Origin: Lichenicola sp964242425
Lineage (GTDB): Bacteria; Pseudomonadota; Alphaproteobacteria; Acetobacterales; Acetobacteraceae
DNA length: 8,559 nucleotides
Assembly: GCA_964242425.1 (NCBI GenBank)
Contig: CAXTCK010000147.1
Location: 1 to 8,559, forward strand
Reading direction: 5' to 3'
Each line of letters starts with the position of its first letter. The stretch's first letter is position 1. The translations under genes were made by a program, and so were the position numbers. The notes beneath the pieces are model-generated. The model was not told where the DNA came from, did not search any database, and worked only from the letters and a program-made list of their open reading frames with translations. This document shows, piece by piece, positions 1 through 6,508 of this stretch.

Positions 1-2603
1 ATCGTCGCCGGTCCGCCGAAGGCGGCGGGACGACGCTCCCGACGCGGCTGCCGGGACTGGCTGCGCGCCCGGTGCCCGCGCGCCGCCAGCATCGGCGGCG
101 AGGGTGGTCCGAACGCGCCTTCGGGCAGGGAAACCTCCGGCAGCAGCCTCACCTCCAGCGCGGGCAGCACGTCCCGCAGCATCTCGGTGCGCACGGACAA
201 ACGCGACGCCAGTTCCGGCGGCAGCACGACCGGACGCCGGCGCGTCAGCCAGCCGAGCTCGCCCGCAACCCGCTCGGCGATGTCCAGCCGAAGCAGCACC
301 GGTCCGCAGGCAACCCAGCCCAGCCGTCCCAGGAACCCCGGCGGCATCCCCTCGGGCAAGGCGGACGGGATCGAGATCCGCCCTTCCGCCGGCAGCGGCG
401 GCAGGCTGACGCCGGCGCGGATCGCCAGCAGGGAGGCACGCAGCCGGGCCGGCTTCGGCTTCAGCAGCGCCGGCATGAACAGCGCGAAGCGTCCCGCGCG
501 CACCCCCAGCGCCTTCAGCTTCAGCCGGAGCGGCGGCGGGATCGGCGCGCGCGGCGCCCCCGGCACCAGCCCCGCCTGTTCGGTCAGCCGGTGCAGCACG
601 CCCCGCAGCTCGGCGTCGTCGGCCGCCGCCCGTTCGGCGCGGAACAGCGGCTCGAGCCCCTGCGCCACCAGCGCGTCGAGGAATCCCTGCAGCCGCGCCC
701 GCACCTGCTCGCGCTGCGTGCCGTCCAGGAACTCGCTGTCGCGCACCTCCACCATCGGCTTGAGAAGGGTCGCTCCCGGACGCAGCCGCCCGACCGGCGC
801 GCCGTCCCAGCACACCGACCGGCCGTCCTCGGCGAGGGCGAAGCGCTCGTCCGCGGCACTCGCCAGCGCCTGCACCCGCCGGGGGATCTCCTCGCGCAGC
901 GCCCGCCTGGCGGCACGAAGCACCAGCTGCCGTTCCGGCCCTTCCGCCTGCGGGTCCGGGATCAGCACGAAGCCTGACACGTGGCCGACCGAATGGCCTT
1001 CCACCACCACCTCGCCGCGCGCGGTGACCGCCGACAGCAGGTCGCTGCCGCCGCCGCGCTCGGCCTCGTCCAGGCTGCGTATCAGCGACGCCGCCCTGCG
1101 GTCGACGAAGCGCGCGGTCAGGCGCTCGTGCAGCGCGTCGGACAGCAGGTCCTCGATCTCGCGCGCCCGCGCCTGCCAGGGGGCCGCATCGGCGAGCCAG
1201 TCCCGGCGCGCGGCGATATAGGCGCACACGCGCACCCCCGACAGCCGCTGCATCAGCGTGTCGATGTCGCCGTCCGCCCGGTTCAGGGTGTTCAGCAGCT
1301 GCTCAAGCCAGACTTCCGACAGCCGGCCGTCCTTCACGATGTCGAAGAACACGCGCGCGCACAGCCGCGTGTGGCTGTCGTCGCCCAGCTTGCGGAAGTC
1401 GGGGATCTGGCACGCCTCCCACAGCAGCCGGGTGGCGGAGCGGCCGGTGGCGAGCTTCCTGACCTCCGGGTCGAGCGACAACGCCTGCAGCGTCTGCAGG
1501 TCGGCCGCCTCGTTGCCGGTGACCAGTCCGCGCAGCGGCGGCGGCTGCAGCAGGCTGTCGAGCAGCGCGTCCGGTCCCGACAGGTCGAGCGCGCTGTTGC
1601 GCCAGGACAGCTGTTCCAGCGGGTCGAAGCGGTGCGCCTCCACCGCTTCCACGATCTCCTCCGGCATGGGCGGGCAGGTGCCGGTGGTGCCGAAGCTGCC
1701 GTCGCGCATGCCGCGCCCGGCGCGCCCGGCGATCTGCGCCACCTCGGCGGCGGTCAGCCGTCTCGGCCGGGCACCGTCGAACTTGCCGAGGCCGGCGAAG
1801 CCCACATGGTTCACGTCCATGTTCAGGCCCATGCCGATCGCGTCGGTGGCGACCAGGTAGTCCACTTCCTTGTCCTGGTACAGCGCCACCTGGGCGTTGC
1901 GCGTGCGCGGGCTCAGCCTGCCCATCACCACCGCGCAGCCGCCGCGACGCCTGCGTATCAGCTCGGCGATGGCGTAGACCTCGGCGGCCGAGAACGCGAC
2001 CACCGCGGAGCGCGGCGGCAGCTTGGTCAGCTTCACCGGCCCCACGTGCTGGAGCTGCGACAATCGTGGCCTGGTCTCGATCTCGGCCGCGGGAACCAGG
2101 CGCTGCAGCAGCGGACGGATGGTTTCGGCGCCCAGGAACATGGTCTCGACCAGGCCGCGCGCGTGCAGCAGCCGGTCGGTGAACACGTGGCCGCGATCCG
2201 GATCGGCGCAAAGCTGGATCTCGTCCACCGCCACGAACTCCGGGCGGGGGATGTCGCCGCCGCCTTCCGCCCGGTTGATCGGGTCCAGCGGCATCGCCTC
2301 CACCGTGCACGAGAACCAGCGCGCGCCGGGCGGGACGATCTTCTCCTCGCCGGTGATCAGCCCGACCCGCGCCTCGCCCTTTTCCGCCACCATGCGATCA
2401 TAGTTCTCGCGCGCCAGCAGCCGGAGCGGGAAGCCGATGATCCCGGAGCCGTGTGCCAGCAGCCGCTCCATCGCCAGGTGGGTCTTGCCGGTGTTGGTGG
2501 GCCCGAGCACCGCCTTCACACGCGGTGCGAAGGGGCCGGAGCGCGGTTCGGCCGAACGCGACGAGTCGTGGGGGCCCAGCGGCCGAAAGGATGCACCCGT
2601 CAT
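1..2603 (-). CDS. SUV3-like DEIQ-box ATP-dependent RNA helicase (C-terminus beyond window)
   Basis: Superfamily 2 helicase of the SUV3/MgpS-like group, expected to unwind RNA in the cytoplasm using ATP. Read on the minus strand, 867 codons are open without a stop from the ATG at 2603 to the window edge. Visible motifs are Walker A GPTNTGKT (residues 34-41), motif II DEIQL (127-131), the SUV3-typical VATDAIGMGLN (251-261) and motif VI QIAGRAGRG (290-298). The helicase core therefore fills about residues 30-420. The rest is an Arg/Leu/Glu-rich C-terminal half, ending in view in a basic, probably disordered stretch. The frame checks out at landmarks across the whole length, so I see no frameshift. 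The ATG at 2603 gives only 33 residues before Walker A; an in-frame TTG at 2639 is a weaker alternative. From memory, alphaproteobacterial relatives are often followed by an S4-domain RNA-binding gene and a ferredoxin, which would lie off the left edge. The helicase identity is sure; the RNA substrate is unknown. Confidence 0.93.
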   Translation of the reverse strand, partial: MTGASFRPLGPHDSSRSAEPRSGPFAPRVKAVLGPTNTGKTHLAMERLLAHGSGIIGFPLRLLARENYDRMVAEKGEARVGLITGEEKIVPPGARWFSCTVEAMPLDPINRAEGGGDIPRPEFVAVDEIQLCADPDRGHVFTDRLLHARGLVETMFLGAETIRPLLQRLVPAAEIETRPRLSQLQHVGPVKLTKLPPRSAVVAFSAAEVYAIAELIRRRRGGCAVVMGRLSPRTRNAQVALYQDKEVDYLVATDAIGMGLNMDVNHVGFAGLGKFDGARPRRLTAAEVAQIAGRAGRGMRDGSFGTTGTCPPMPEEIVEAVEAHRFDPLEQLSWRNSALDLSGPDALLDSLLQPPPLRGLVTGNEAADLQTLQALSLDPEVRKLATGRSATRLLWEACQIPDFRKLGDDSHTRLCARVFFDIVKDGRLSEVWLEQLLNTLNRADGDIDTLMQRLSGVRVCAYIAARRDWLADAAPWQARAREIEDLLSDALHERLTARFVDRRAASLIRSLDEAERGGGSDLLSAVTARGEVVVEGHSVGHVSGFVLIPDPQAEGPERQLVLRAARRALREEIPRRVQALASAADERFALAEDGRSVCWDGAPVGRLRPGATLLKPMVEVRDSEFLDGTQREQVRARLQGFLDALVAQGLEPLFRAERAAADDAELRGVLHRLTEQAGLVPGAPRAPIPPPLRLKLKALGVRAGRFALFMPALLKPKPARLRASLLAIRAGVSLPPLPAEGRISIPSALPEGMPPGFLGRLGWVACGPVLLRLDIAERVAGELGWLTRRRPVVLPPELASRLSVRTEMLRDVLPALEVRLLPEVSLPEGAFGPPSPPMLAARGHRARSQSRQPRRERRPAAFGGPAT

Positions 2604-2696
2604 GCACCCGATGGTCGGTCCGGCGACGACGGTTTGCAAGGCGCCGCCAAACCATACACAGCATCCGGTCCGCTCCATCCCGCCAAAGGCTCCCCG
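2604..2696. promoter_or_regulatory. Divergent promoter spacer between helicase and aminopeptidase
   Basis: These 93 bp separate two genes pointing away from each other, so both promoters should lie here or just inside the genes. TTGCAA at 2634-2639 is a possible -35 element for the rightward gene, with CATACA or TACACA at 2653-2660 as a poor -10 match. No clean consensus promoter or operator palindrome is visible. A short purine tract (AAAGG, about 2684-2688) lies 8 bases before the peptidase ATG and may act as its ribosome-binding site. The location is certain by gene layout; the specific boxes are weak. Confidence 0.4.
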
Positions 2697-4202
2697 ATGC
2701 ACGACCGCCCGCTCGACTGCCTGATCGACCCGGCCGATGCCGGAGATGCGCTGGTCCGCACCGTGCGCTGCATCCGGCCGGACGGGCTGGCGGCCTGGTC
2801 GGACGGCCTGCCGGCAGCCGACCGGGCTTGGCTGCGGGCGCAGGGATTCGTCGCCAAGGCGGGCGAGCTGCTGCGCTTTCCGGGACCGGACGGGATCGCC
2901 TCGGCGGTGCTGGGCCTGGGCGAGGCGCCAGGACCCGGCCGCAGCCAGGGCCCGCACGCGTTCGGCGGCCTGGCAATCGGCCTGGCCGAACCGCCCGGCA
3001 ACGGCAACGGCGCCTGGACGCTGGACCTGCCGGCAAACGTCGGCGCGGACGAGGCGGTGCTGGGCTTCTGCCTCGGCGCCTACCGGTTCGACCGGTTGCG
3101 CACCGCCGCATCCCCGGCCTCCATCCCGGCCAGGCTGCTTCGTCCGGACGGCGCCGGGCAAGGCGAGGCTCTGGCCCGCGCGACCTGGCTGGCGCGCGAC
3201 CTGATCAATACCCCCGCCAACCTGCTGGGCCCGGTTGAGCTGGCGGAAGCGGCGCGCGATGCGATGACGGCGGCGGGCGCGCAGGCGGAAATCGTGTCGG
3301 GCGACGCCCTTGCCGAGCGCTATCCGGCGGTGGCGTCGGTGGGCGCCGGCTCCACCCGCCCGGCGCGCGTGCTGGTCGCCAGGTGGCGCGGTTCTGCCGC
3401 CGCCGACGACGCGCCGCTGTTGTGCCTGGTCGGCAAGGGGGTGTGCTTCGACACCGGTGGCTACGACCTCAAGCCGTCGGCGGCGATGCTGCGCATGAAG
3501 AAGGACATGGGCGGTGCGGCGATCATGCTGGCGCTGGCGCGCACGGTGATGGCGCGCGACCTGCCGGTGCGCTTGTCGCTGCGGCTCGGCTGCGTCGAGA
3601 ACAGCGTGTCCGGCCACGCGATGCGCCCGTCGGACGTGCTCCGCACGCGACGCGGTTTGTTTGTCGAGGTTGGCAACACCGATGCGGAAGGCCGGCTGGT
3701 GCTGTGCGACCTGCTCGCGGAAGCGTGCGACGAACAGCCTGACCTGCTGCTCGACGCGGCGACTCTCACCGGCGCCGCGCGCGTTGCACTCGGTCCCGAC
3801 CTGCCTGCGCTGTTCTGCAACGATGACGTGCTGAGCGAGCAAATCATGCACGCAGGAATTGAAGCGCACGACCCGGTCTGGCGCCTGCCGTTGTGGAGCG
3901 GCTACGACGATTGGTTGTCCAGCACCGTCGCCGACCTGAACAACGTGTCATCAAAACCGATGGCGGGCGCAGTCACTGCGGCGCTTTTTCTTCAACGTTT
4001 CGTGAACGGATCGGTGCGCTGGGCGCATCTCGACACCTACGCTTGGAACGATCAGCTCCGTCCGGGGCGCCCGGAAGGCGGAGAAGCGCTCGGCTTGCGC
4101 GCCTTGTTCCATGGAACGTTGCGATTCCTTAATCTCAATGACAGACCGAAACAGTCTGGTAACGTAATTGGGAATGAACCAAGTCATTTCTGTGTATTAT
4201 AG
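2697..4202 (+). CDS. M17 family leucyl aminopeptidase (PepA/PepB-like)
   Basis: Cytosolic dinuclear-metal aminopeptidase that removes N-terminal residues from peptides; 501 residues, at the upper end of the family's usual size. The C-terminal catalytic domain is complete. GKGVCFDTGGYDLKP spans 246-260, KKDMGG 268-273 and the signature NTDAEGRL 327-334. Metal ligands by alignment to E. coli PepA are K247, D252, D270, D329 and E331; the catalytic pair is K259 and R333. The spacings match E. coli PepA exactly. The YDLKP variant, in place of ISLKP, marks the divergent subgroup usually named only 'leucyl aminopeptidase family protein'. The reading frame is open far upstream, but the ATG at 2697 follows a short AAAGG and starts a plausible N-terminal domain, and upstream codons overlap the helicase. 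Codon use loosens after about 3830. After RPEGGEALGLRALF, where the family normally stops soon, about 27 further residues are encoded by AT-richer DNA. Function is sure; the native C-terminus is less so. Confidence 0.94.
   Translation: MHDRPLDCLIDPADAGDALVRTVRCIRPDGLAAWSDGLPAADRAWLRAQGFVAKAGELLRFPGPDGIASAVLGLGEAPGPGRSQGPHAFGGLAIGLAEPPGNGNGAWTLDLPANVGADEAVLGFCLGAYRFDRLRTAASPASIPARLLRPDGAGQGEALARATWLARDLINTPANLLGPVELAEAARDAMTAAGAQAEIVSGDALAERYPAVASVGAGSTRPARVLVARWRGSAAADDAPLLCLVGKGVCFDTGGYDLKPSAAMLRMKKDMGGAAIMLALARTVMARDLPVRLSLRLGCVENSVSGHAMRPSDVLRTRRGLFVEVGNTDAEGRLVLCDLLAEACDEQPDLLLDAATLTGAARVALGPDLPALFCNDDVLSEQIMHAGIEAHDPVWRLPLWSGYDDWLSSTVADLNNVSSKPMAGAVTAALFLQRFVNGSVRWAHLDTYAWNDQLRPGRPEGGEALGLRALFHGTLRFLNLNDRPKQSGNVIGNEPSHFCVL
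4142..4158 (+). repeat. Small inverted repeat in the 3' end of the aminopeptidase gene
   Basis: CAGAC (4142-4146) and GTCTG (4154-4158) form a 5-bp inverted repeat around a 7-base loop, inside the AT-rich last codons of the peptidase gene. It sits upstream of the promoter-like sequence near 4195-4203, so it could be an operator or an RNA hairpin. The short arms make chance occurrence likely. Confidence 0.3.
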
Positions 4203-4203
4203 T
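4168..4203 (+). promoter_or_regulatory. Possible promoter for the MarR-type gene, overlapping the peptidase stop
   Basis: This is the most AT-rich stretch in the window, in DNA otherwise near 70% GC. It contains overlapping -10-like hexamers TATTAT (4195-4200) and TATAGT (4198-4203). Upstream, TTGGGA (4168-4173) resembles a -35 box but is spaced too far (21-24 bases). At better spacing only ATGAAC (4174-4179, 18 bases from TATAGT) is found. A transcript from here would carry a leader of about 130 bases including the hairpin at 4221-4248. The evidence is composition plus partial matches only. Confidence 0.35.
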
Positions 4204-4342
4204 TCGTGCTTATCACCGCTCCTGGACGCATATGGTTGTGTGTCCAGGGTTCTCCCAAAACGGGAAGCGGCCTTACACAGGGCGTGGTGATCTGGTGAAA
4301 CGGCGGCTTGTCGTTTCGACTCGATCGTGAAAGGATTTCTGG
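4203..4342 (+). other. Intergenic region between aminopeptidase and MarR-type gene
   Basis: 140 bp without a supportable gene. It holds the hairpin at 4221-4248, a short TCCC/GGGA inverted pair around AAAAC at about 4253-4265, and the ribosome-binding site AAAGGA (4329-4334) for the next gene. A minus-strand reading frame crosses the region but is an antisense shadow of the marR-type gene with no recognisable protein features. Confidence 0.6.
4221..4248 (+). terminator. Strong hairpin after the aminopeptidase; terminator or leader structure
   Basis: Arms CCTGGACGCATA (4221-4232) and TGTGTGTCCAGG (4237-4248) pair over 12 positions around a TGGT loop. Ten pairs are Watson-Crick and two are G-U. 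Because the G-U pairs become A-C mismatches on the other strand, the structure favours a plus-strand RNA. It lies 19 bases after the peptidase stop, a typical terminator place, but no run of T follows. It could be a factor-dependent terminator, an RNA-stability element, or a structured leader if transcription starts near 4205. Confidence 0.5.
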
Positions 4343-4732
4343 ATGGCTCAGGCATCGACGACCGACCATCTCGTGGCGACCCTGCGGGACACCATCGTTT
4401 CGATGGTGCGACGTGACGGCCCTGACCTTTCTGCCCGGCAGCTCGGGGTGTTCCTCACCTGCTACCTGCAGGAGGGTGCGCATACCGTGCGCGGGCTTGC
4501 GTCCGACCTCAACGTGTCCAAGCCCGCGATCACGCGTGCCCTTGACCGGCTCGGCGAGCTCGACCTCGCCCGTCGCAAGGTGGACCCGATGGATCGCCGC
4601 TCCATCCTGGTGCAACGGACCTTGAAGGGTGCTGCCTACCTGCGCGAGCTGCGGTCGATCATGTCCGAAGCCTCTGGTGTCGGCCGCCGGTCGAGCGCCA
4701 GCGAGGAGCGTGCGAGCCGGCGCGCCGGCTGA
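4343..4732 (+). CDS. MarR family winged-helix transcriptional regulator
   Basis: Small DNA-binding regulator of 129 residues, slightly shorter than typical MarR proteins (about 140-150). An N-terminal helix contains LVATLRDTIVSMVRR (10-24), followed by LSARQLGVFL (29-38). The helix-turn-helix covers about 48-70 (VRGLASDLNVSKPAITRALDRL). The wing carries the MarR hallmark DPMDRR (81-86). A dimerisation helix follows at about 94-108, and then a Ser/Arg-rich tail that looks disordered. Cys40 is the only cysteine, at the start of the core; redox sensing through it is speculation. The start ATG is well supported by AAAGGA 8 bases upstream. Such proteins usually bind palindromic operators at their own or neighbouring promoters and release DNA on ligand binding. 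Possible operators here are the inverted repeats at 4221-4248, 4715-4730 and 4746-4775. The ligand and target genes are unknown; the exported protein downstream is the obvious candidate. Confidence 0.88.
   Translation: MAQASTTDHLVATLRDTIVSMVRRDGPDLSARQLGVFLTCYLQEGAHTVRGLASDLNVSKPAITRALDRLGELDLARRKVDPMDRRSILVQRTLKGAAYLRELRSIMSEASGVGRRSSASEERASRRAG
4715..4730. repeat. 16-bp perfect palindrome at the end of the MarR-type gene
   Basis: AGCCGGCGCGCCGGCT is its own reverse complement over all 16 positions and overlaps the last codons of the regulator gene. As DNA it has the length and symmetry of a dimer-binding operator. As RNA its tiny central turn would make it a poor hairpin, and no T-run follows. 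Very GC-rich DNA produces such palindromes more easily than average, so function is uncertain. Confidence 0.4.
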
Positions 4733-4857
4733 TCCGGCACCACGACGGGTTCACGGCCGATCGGCTCGCAACCCGATCCTTGTCCGAACGCTATGCAGGA
4801 AACCCGGATCGCTACGAGGCGGCCCGGCTTTTTTCACGGCGATCAAGGAGCATCCTG
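4733..4857 (+). promoter_or_regulatory. Leader/promoter region of the exported protein with nested inverted repeats
   Basis: 125 bp between the MarR-type gene and the exported-protein gene. CGGGTT (4746-4751) pairs with AACCCG (4770-4775), and between them lies the perfect 10-bp palindrome GCCGATCGGC (4756-4765), giving a nested, nearly symmetric structure. CGATCC (4774-4779) can alternatively pair with GGATCG (4806-4811). A T6 run (4829-4834) follows GGCCCGGC, but I find no matching upstream arm that would make it a clear terminator. AAGGAG (4845-4850) with 7 bases to the ATG is a near-ideal ribosome-binding site. No good -35/-10 pair is visible. The region may serve as an operator for the MarR-type protein or as an RNA leader. 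Confidence 0.4.
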
Positions 4858-5316
4858 ATGCGGTTGGCCATTCTCACAGCGAGCCTGATGCTCGCCACCG
4901 CGGGCTCTGTCCTTCCCGCCCTGGCGGCACAGGACCCCGGCACCTCCGGTCGGCCGGATGCCACCGTCACCATCGTGTCCAAGGCGGCCGACATCGGCAT
5001 CGGCGCGACCTGGGGCCACGGCGTCCTGCGCTACGCCGGCCACAAGTACGACTTCAGCGTGAAGGGCGTGGACGTCGCCGCCGTCGGCTTCTCCAAGATC
5101 GTCGGGCATGGCCGCGTCTACAACCTGAAGCACCTGCACGACTTCGACGGCACCTACGCCGCCGCCGATGGCGAGGCCACGGTCGGCAAGGGGCTTGGCG
5201 GGAACGTCCTGAAGAACGGCAACGGCGTCGAGCTCAGGATCGACGACATCACCAAGGGCGCCCGTCTCGCCGGTGCGGCCCAGGGCATCGAGCTCACCCT
5301 CGCCAGCAGCCAGTAG
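4858..5316 (+). CDS. Small exported protein of unassigned family
   Basis: 152-residue precursor with a clear Sec-type signal peptide: Arg2, a hydrophobic core at about 3-19, and a cleavage site at ALA-A or LAA-Q (after residue 23 or 24). The mature part is about 128 residues. It is rich in Gly and alternating hydrophobic residues, suggesting a beta-sheet periplasmic or surface protein. Striking short motifs are GIGATWGHGVLRY (47-59), YDFSVKG (64-70), VGFSKI (76-81), GRVYNL (85-90), DFDGTYAA (95-102) and NGNGVEL (120-126). This pattern of conserved-looking turns suggests a real family, and I recall similar Gly-Trp-Gly exported proteins in proteobacteria, but I cannot assign a domain name or function. 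It has no cysteine, so it is not a lipoprotein. The ATG at 4858 is chosen over a TTG at 4780 because of the AAGGAG site and the signal peptide starting right there. It may be controlled by the upstream MarR-type gene. Confidence 0.85.
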   Translation: MRLAILTASLMLATAGSVLPALAAQDPGTSGRPDATVTIVSKAADIGIGATWGHGVLRYAGHKYDFSVKGVDVAAVGFSKIVGHGRVYNLKHLHDFDGTYAAADGEATVGKGLGGNVLKNGNGVELRIDDITKGARLAGAAQGIELTLASSQ

Positions 5317-5339
5317 CCGCCGCGCCGAGCACCAATCCG

Positions 5340-6398
5340 TCACGACCAGCGATGTAGTCCGGCACGCTTCGCGCGTTGCCGGACCATTTCCGTCCAGCCC
5401 AGCTGCGGTGCGAGCGCCAGTATCACGGCCAGGACCGGGCGCGCCGGCAGCAGCGCCAGCGACAGCCCCCCACCCCAGGCCGCGAATCCCCAATGGACCC
5501 CAGTGACAAGCACGGCCGGAACGCCGCTGCGGGTCGCCACCTGGTAGAGATGCCCGCGATGCGCCTGCGTCACCCGCTCCCTCGCCAGCAGGCGCCGGCA
5601 CAAGGTGAACAGCACGTCCCACAGGATGCCGGCCAGGATCAGCGGCACCGCGAGCCCGGTCACGCTCCAGCCACCAGCCGTGAACAGCAGCAGCGACAGC
5701 GTGCCGGCCAGAAGCCCGCATGTCTGGCTGCCGACGTCGCCCAGGAAGATGCGGGCCCGGGGATAGTTGAACGGCAGGAAGCCCACCAGTCCTGAGGCCA
5801 GCATCAGTCCCGACGCCACCGCGACCGGCGTTCCCGCCCACCAGCCGAGCAGGGCGGCGAACAGTCCGCACAAGGCGATGCCGCCCGCCGCCAGGCCATT
5901 GATCCCGTCGATGAAGTTGACGGCGTTGGTGACCAAAACCAGCCAGCAGAACCCGCCGACGGCTGCCGGCCACAACAGGGAGGACGGCGGCAGGACGGAC
6001 AACCCGGATAGCACGGCGGCGACCGCGAGCCCCGCGGCGCCGAGCTGGGCCGACAGCTTGGCGCGGTAGCCGAGCTGCCGCAGGTCGTCGAGCCAGGACA
6101 CCGCGGCCAGCAGCGCGATCGCCGCCTCCAGCAGCACGATCGTGCGGACCGGGACCCGGCCACCGGACAGCAGGAGCACGATCGCCGGCAGCCCGAGCAG
6201 CACCACGAGCACGGTGCCGGCACCCCCGCCGCGCGGCACCGGCCGGTCATGGGCGCTTCGTCCGCCCGGCACGTCCATCACCGCCAGCCGTATCATCCCG
6301 CGCACCACCAGCGACGACAACGACGCGGCCAGGAGGCACGCCAACGACAGCCACGCGGCTGTCCAGCCATGCACCGGCACCAGGACGTTTTCCGACAT
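5340..6398 (-). CDS. WecA/WbpL-like undecaprenyl-phosphate sugar-1-phosphate transferase
   Basis: Integral membrane enzyme of the MraY/WecA superfamily (glycosyltransferase family 4 in annotation usage). It moves a HexNAc-1-phosphate from a UDP-sugar to undecaprenyl phosphate at the cytoplasmic face, the first step of polysaccharide repeat-unit assembly. The 352 residues form about ten hydrophobic segments. Motifs: DVPGGRSAHDRPVPRGGG (42-59), the Mg-binding pair DD (104-105), NAVNFIDGINGLA (158-170) with the catalytic-type Asp164, GDVGS (220-224), and HRGHLYQ (280-286). The last motif is typical of WbpL-like enzymes rather than MraY, so it is unlikely to make peptidoglycan lipid I. The start at 6398 is preferred over an in-frame ATG at 6530 because GGAAGG lies 5 bases upstream and the first membrane helix begins shortly after; the longer form would overlap the divergent gene. 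It sits head-to-head with a WbpM/CapD-type dehydratase, the classic functional partner. The exact sugar cannot be read from sequence. Confidence 0.92.
   Translation of the reverse strand: MSENVLVPVHGWTAAWLSLACLLAASLSSLVVRGMIRLAVMDVPGGRSAHDRPVPRGGGAGTVLVVLLGLPAIVLLLSGGRVPVRTIVLLEAAIALLAAVSWLDDLRQLGYRAKLSAQLGAAGLAVAAVLSGLSVLPPSSLLWPAAVGGFCWLVLVTNAVNFIDGINGLAAGGIALCGLFAALLGWWAGTPVAVASGLMLASGLVGFLPFNYPRARIFLGDVGSQTCGLLAGTLSLLLFTAGGWSVTGLAVPLILAGILWDVLFTLCRRLLARERVTQAHRGHLYQVATRSGVPAVLVTGVHWGFAAWGGGLSLALLPARPVLAVILALAPQLGWTEMVRQRAKRAGLHRWS
5357..5384. terminator. Hairpin between/within convergent gene ends, possible bidirectional terminator
   Basis: GTCCGGCACGC (5357-5367) and GCGTTGCCGGAC (5373-5384) pair over 11 positions with one bulged base around a TTCGC loop. 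It lies about 40 bases after the exported-protein stop and inside the last codons of the opposing transferase gene; only 23 bp separate the two stops. No strong T-run follows on either strand, so termination is inferred from position and stem strength only. Confidence 0.35.
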
Positions 6399-6508
6399 GA
6401 TGGCCTTCCGGTTCTGGCCGCCGCTCGCCGCTGCGGCCGCGAGGCGGCGGCCAGCCTTCTGCGGCCAGCCTTCTAGCGCACGGGACGCTGGGCTATACGG
6501 GCGCGGAG
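6399..6508. promoter_or_regulatory. Divergent promoter region of the polysaccharide gene pair
   Basis: 110 bp between the start codons of the transferase (left) and the dehydratase (right). It contains GGAAGG on the minus strand (6403-6408) as the transferase ribosome-binding site, the palindrome GCGGCCGC (6433-6440), a perfect tandem 14-bp repeat (6447-6474), and TATACG (6494-6499) as a possible -10 box for the dehydratase. That box ends 9 bases before the dehydratase ATG, which would make its mRNA nearly leaderless; this fits the absence of a properly spaced Shine-Dalgarno sequence. No convincing -35 box is seen at 17 bases (TTCTAG, 6471-6476). Confidence 0.45.
6447..6474. repeat. Perfect 14-bp tandem direct repeat
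   Basis: GCGGCCAGCCTTCT occurs twice back to back (6447-6460 and 6461-6474) without mismatch, in the middle of the divergent promoter region. The 14-bp period places copies about 1.3 helical turns apart. It may be a replication-slippage duplication or a pair of regulator-binding half sites. Its second copy overlaps the -35 area expected for the rightward gene. Confidence 0.8.

Noticed and set aside
72..1221. Plus-strand open frames of about 300-344 codons
   Set aside because: High GC removes stops from antisense frames; the products are low-complexity Arg/Pro/Ser strings opposite the helicase.
981..2696. Long plus-strand open frame upstream of and in frame with the aminopeptidase
   Set aside because: It is the antisense of the SUV3-like helicase, whose minus-strand frame carries all helicase motifs. 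The plus-strand translation is Arg/Gln/His-rich with no domain pattern.
4184..4615. 143-codon minus-strand frame across the intergenic region and the MarR-type gene
   Set aside because: No protein family features, and it overlaps the well-supported regulator with its own ribosome-binding site.
4829..4834. T6 run after a GC-rich stretch as an intrinsic terminator
   Set aside because: No complementary upstream arm forms a stable stem adjacent to the T-run, and it lies only 10 bases before the ribosome-binding site.
4780..4857. TTG start giving a 26-residue longer exported protein
   Set aside because: The ATG at 4858 has AAGGAG at ideal spacing and begins the signal peptide directly; the extension would bury the signal peptide inside the protein.
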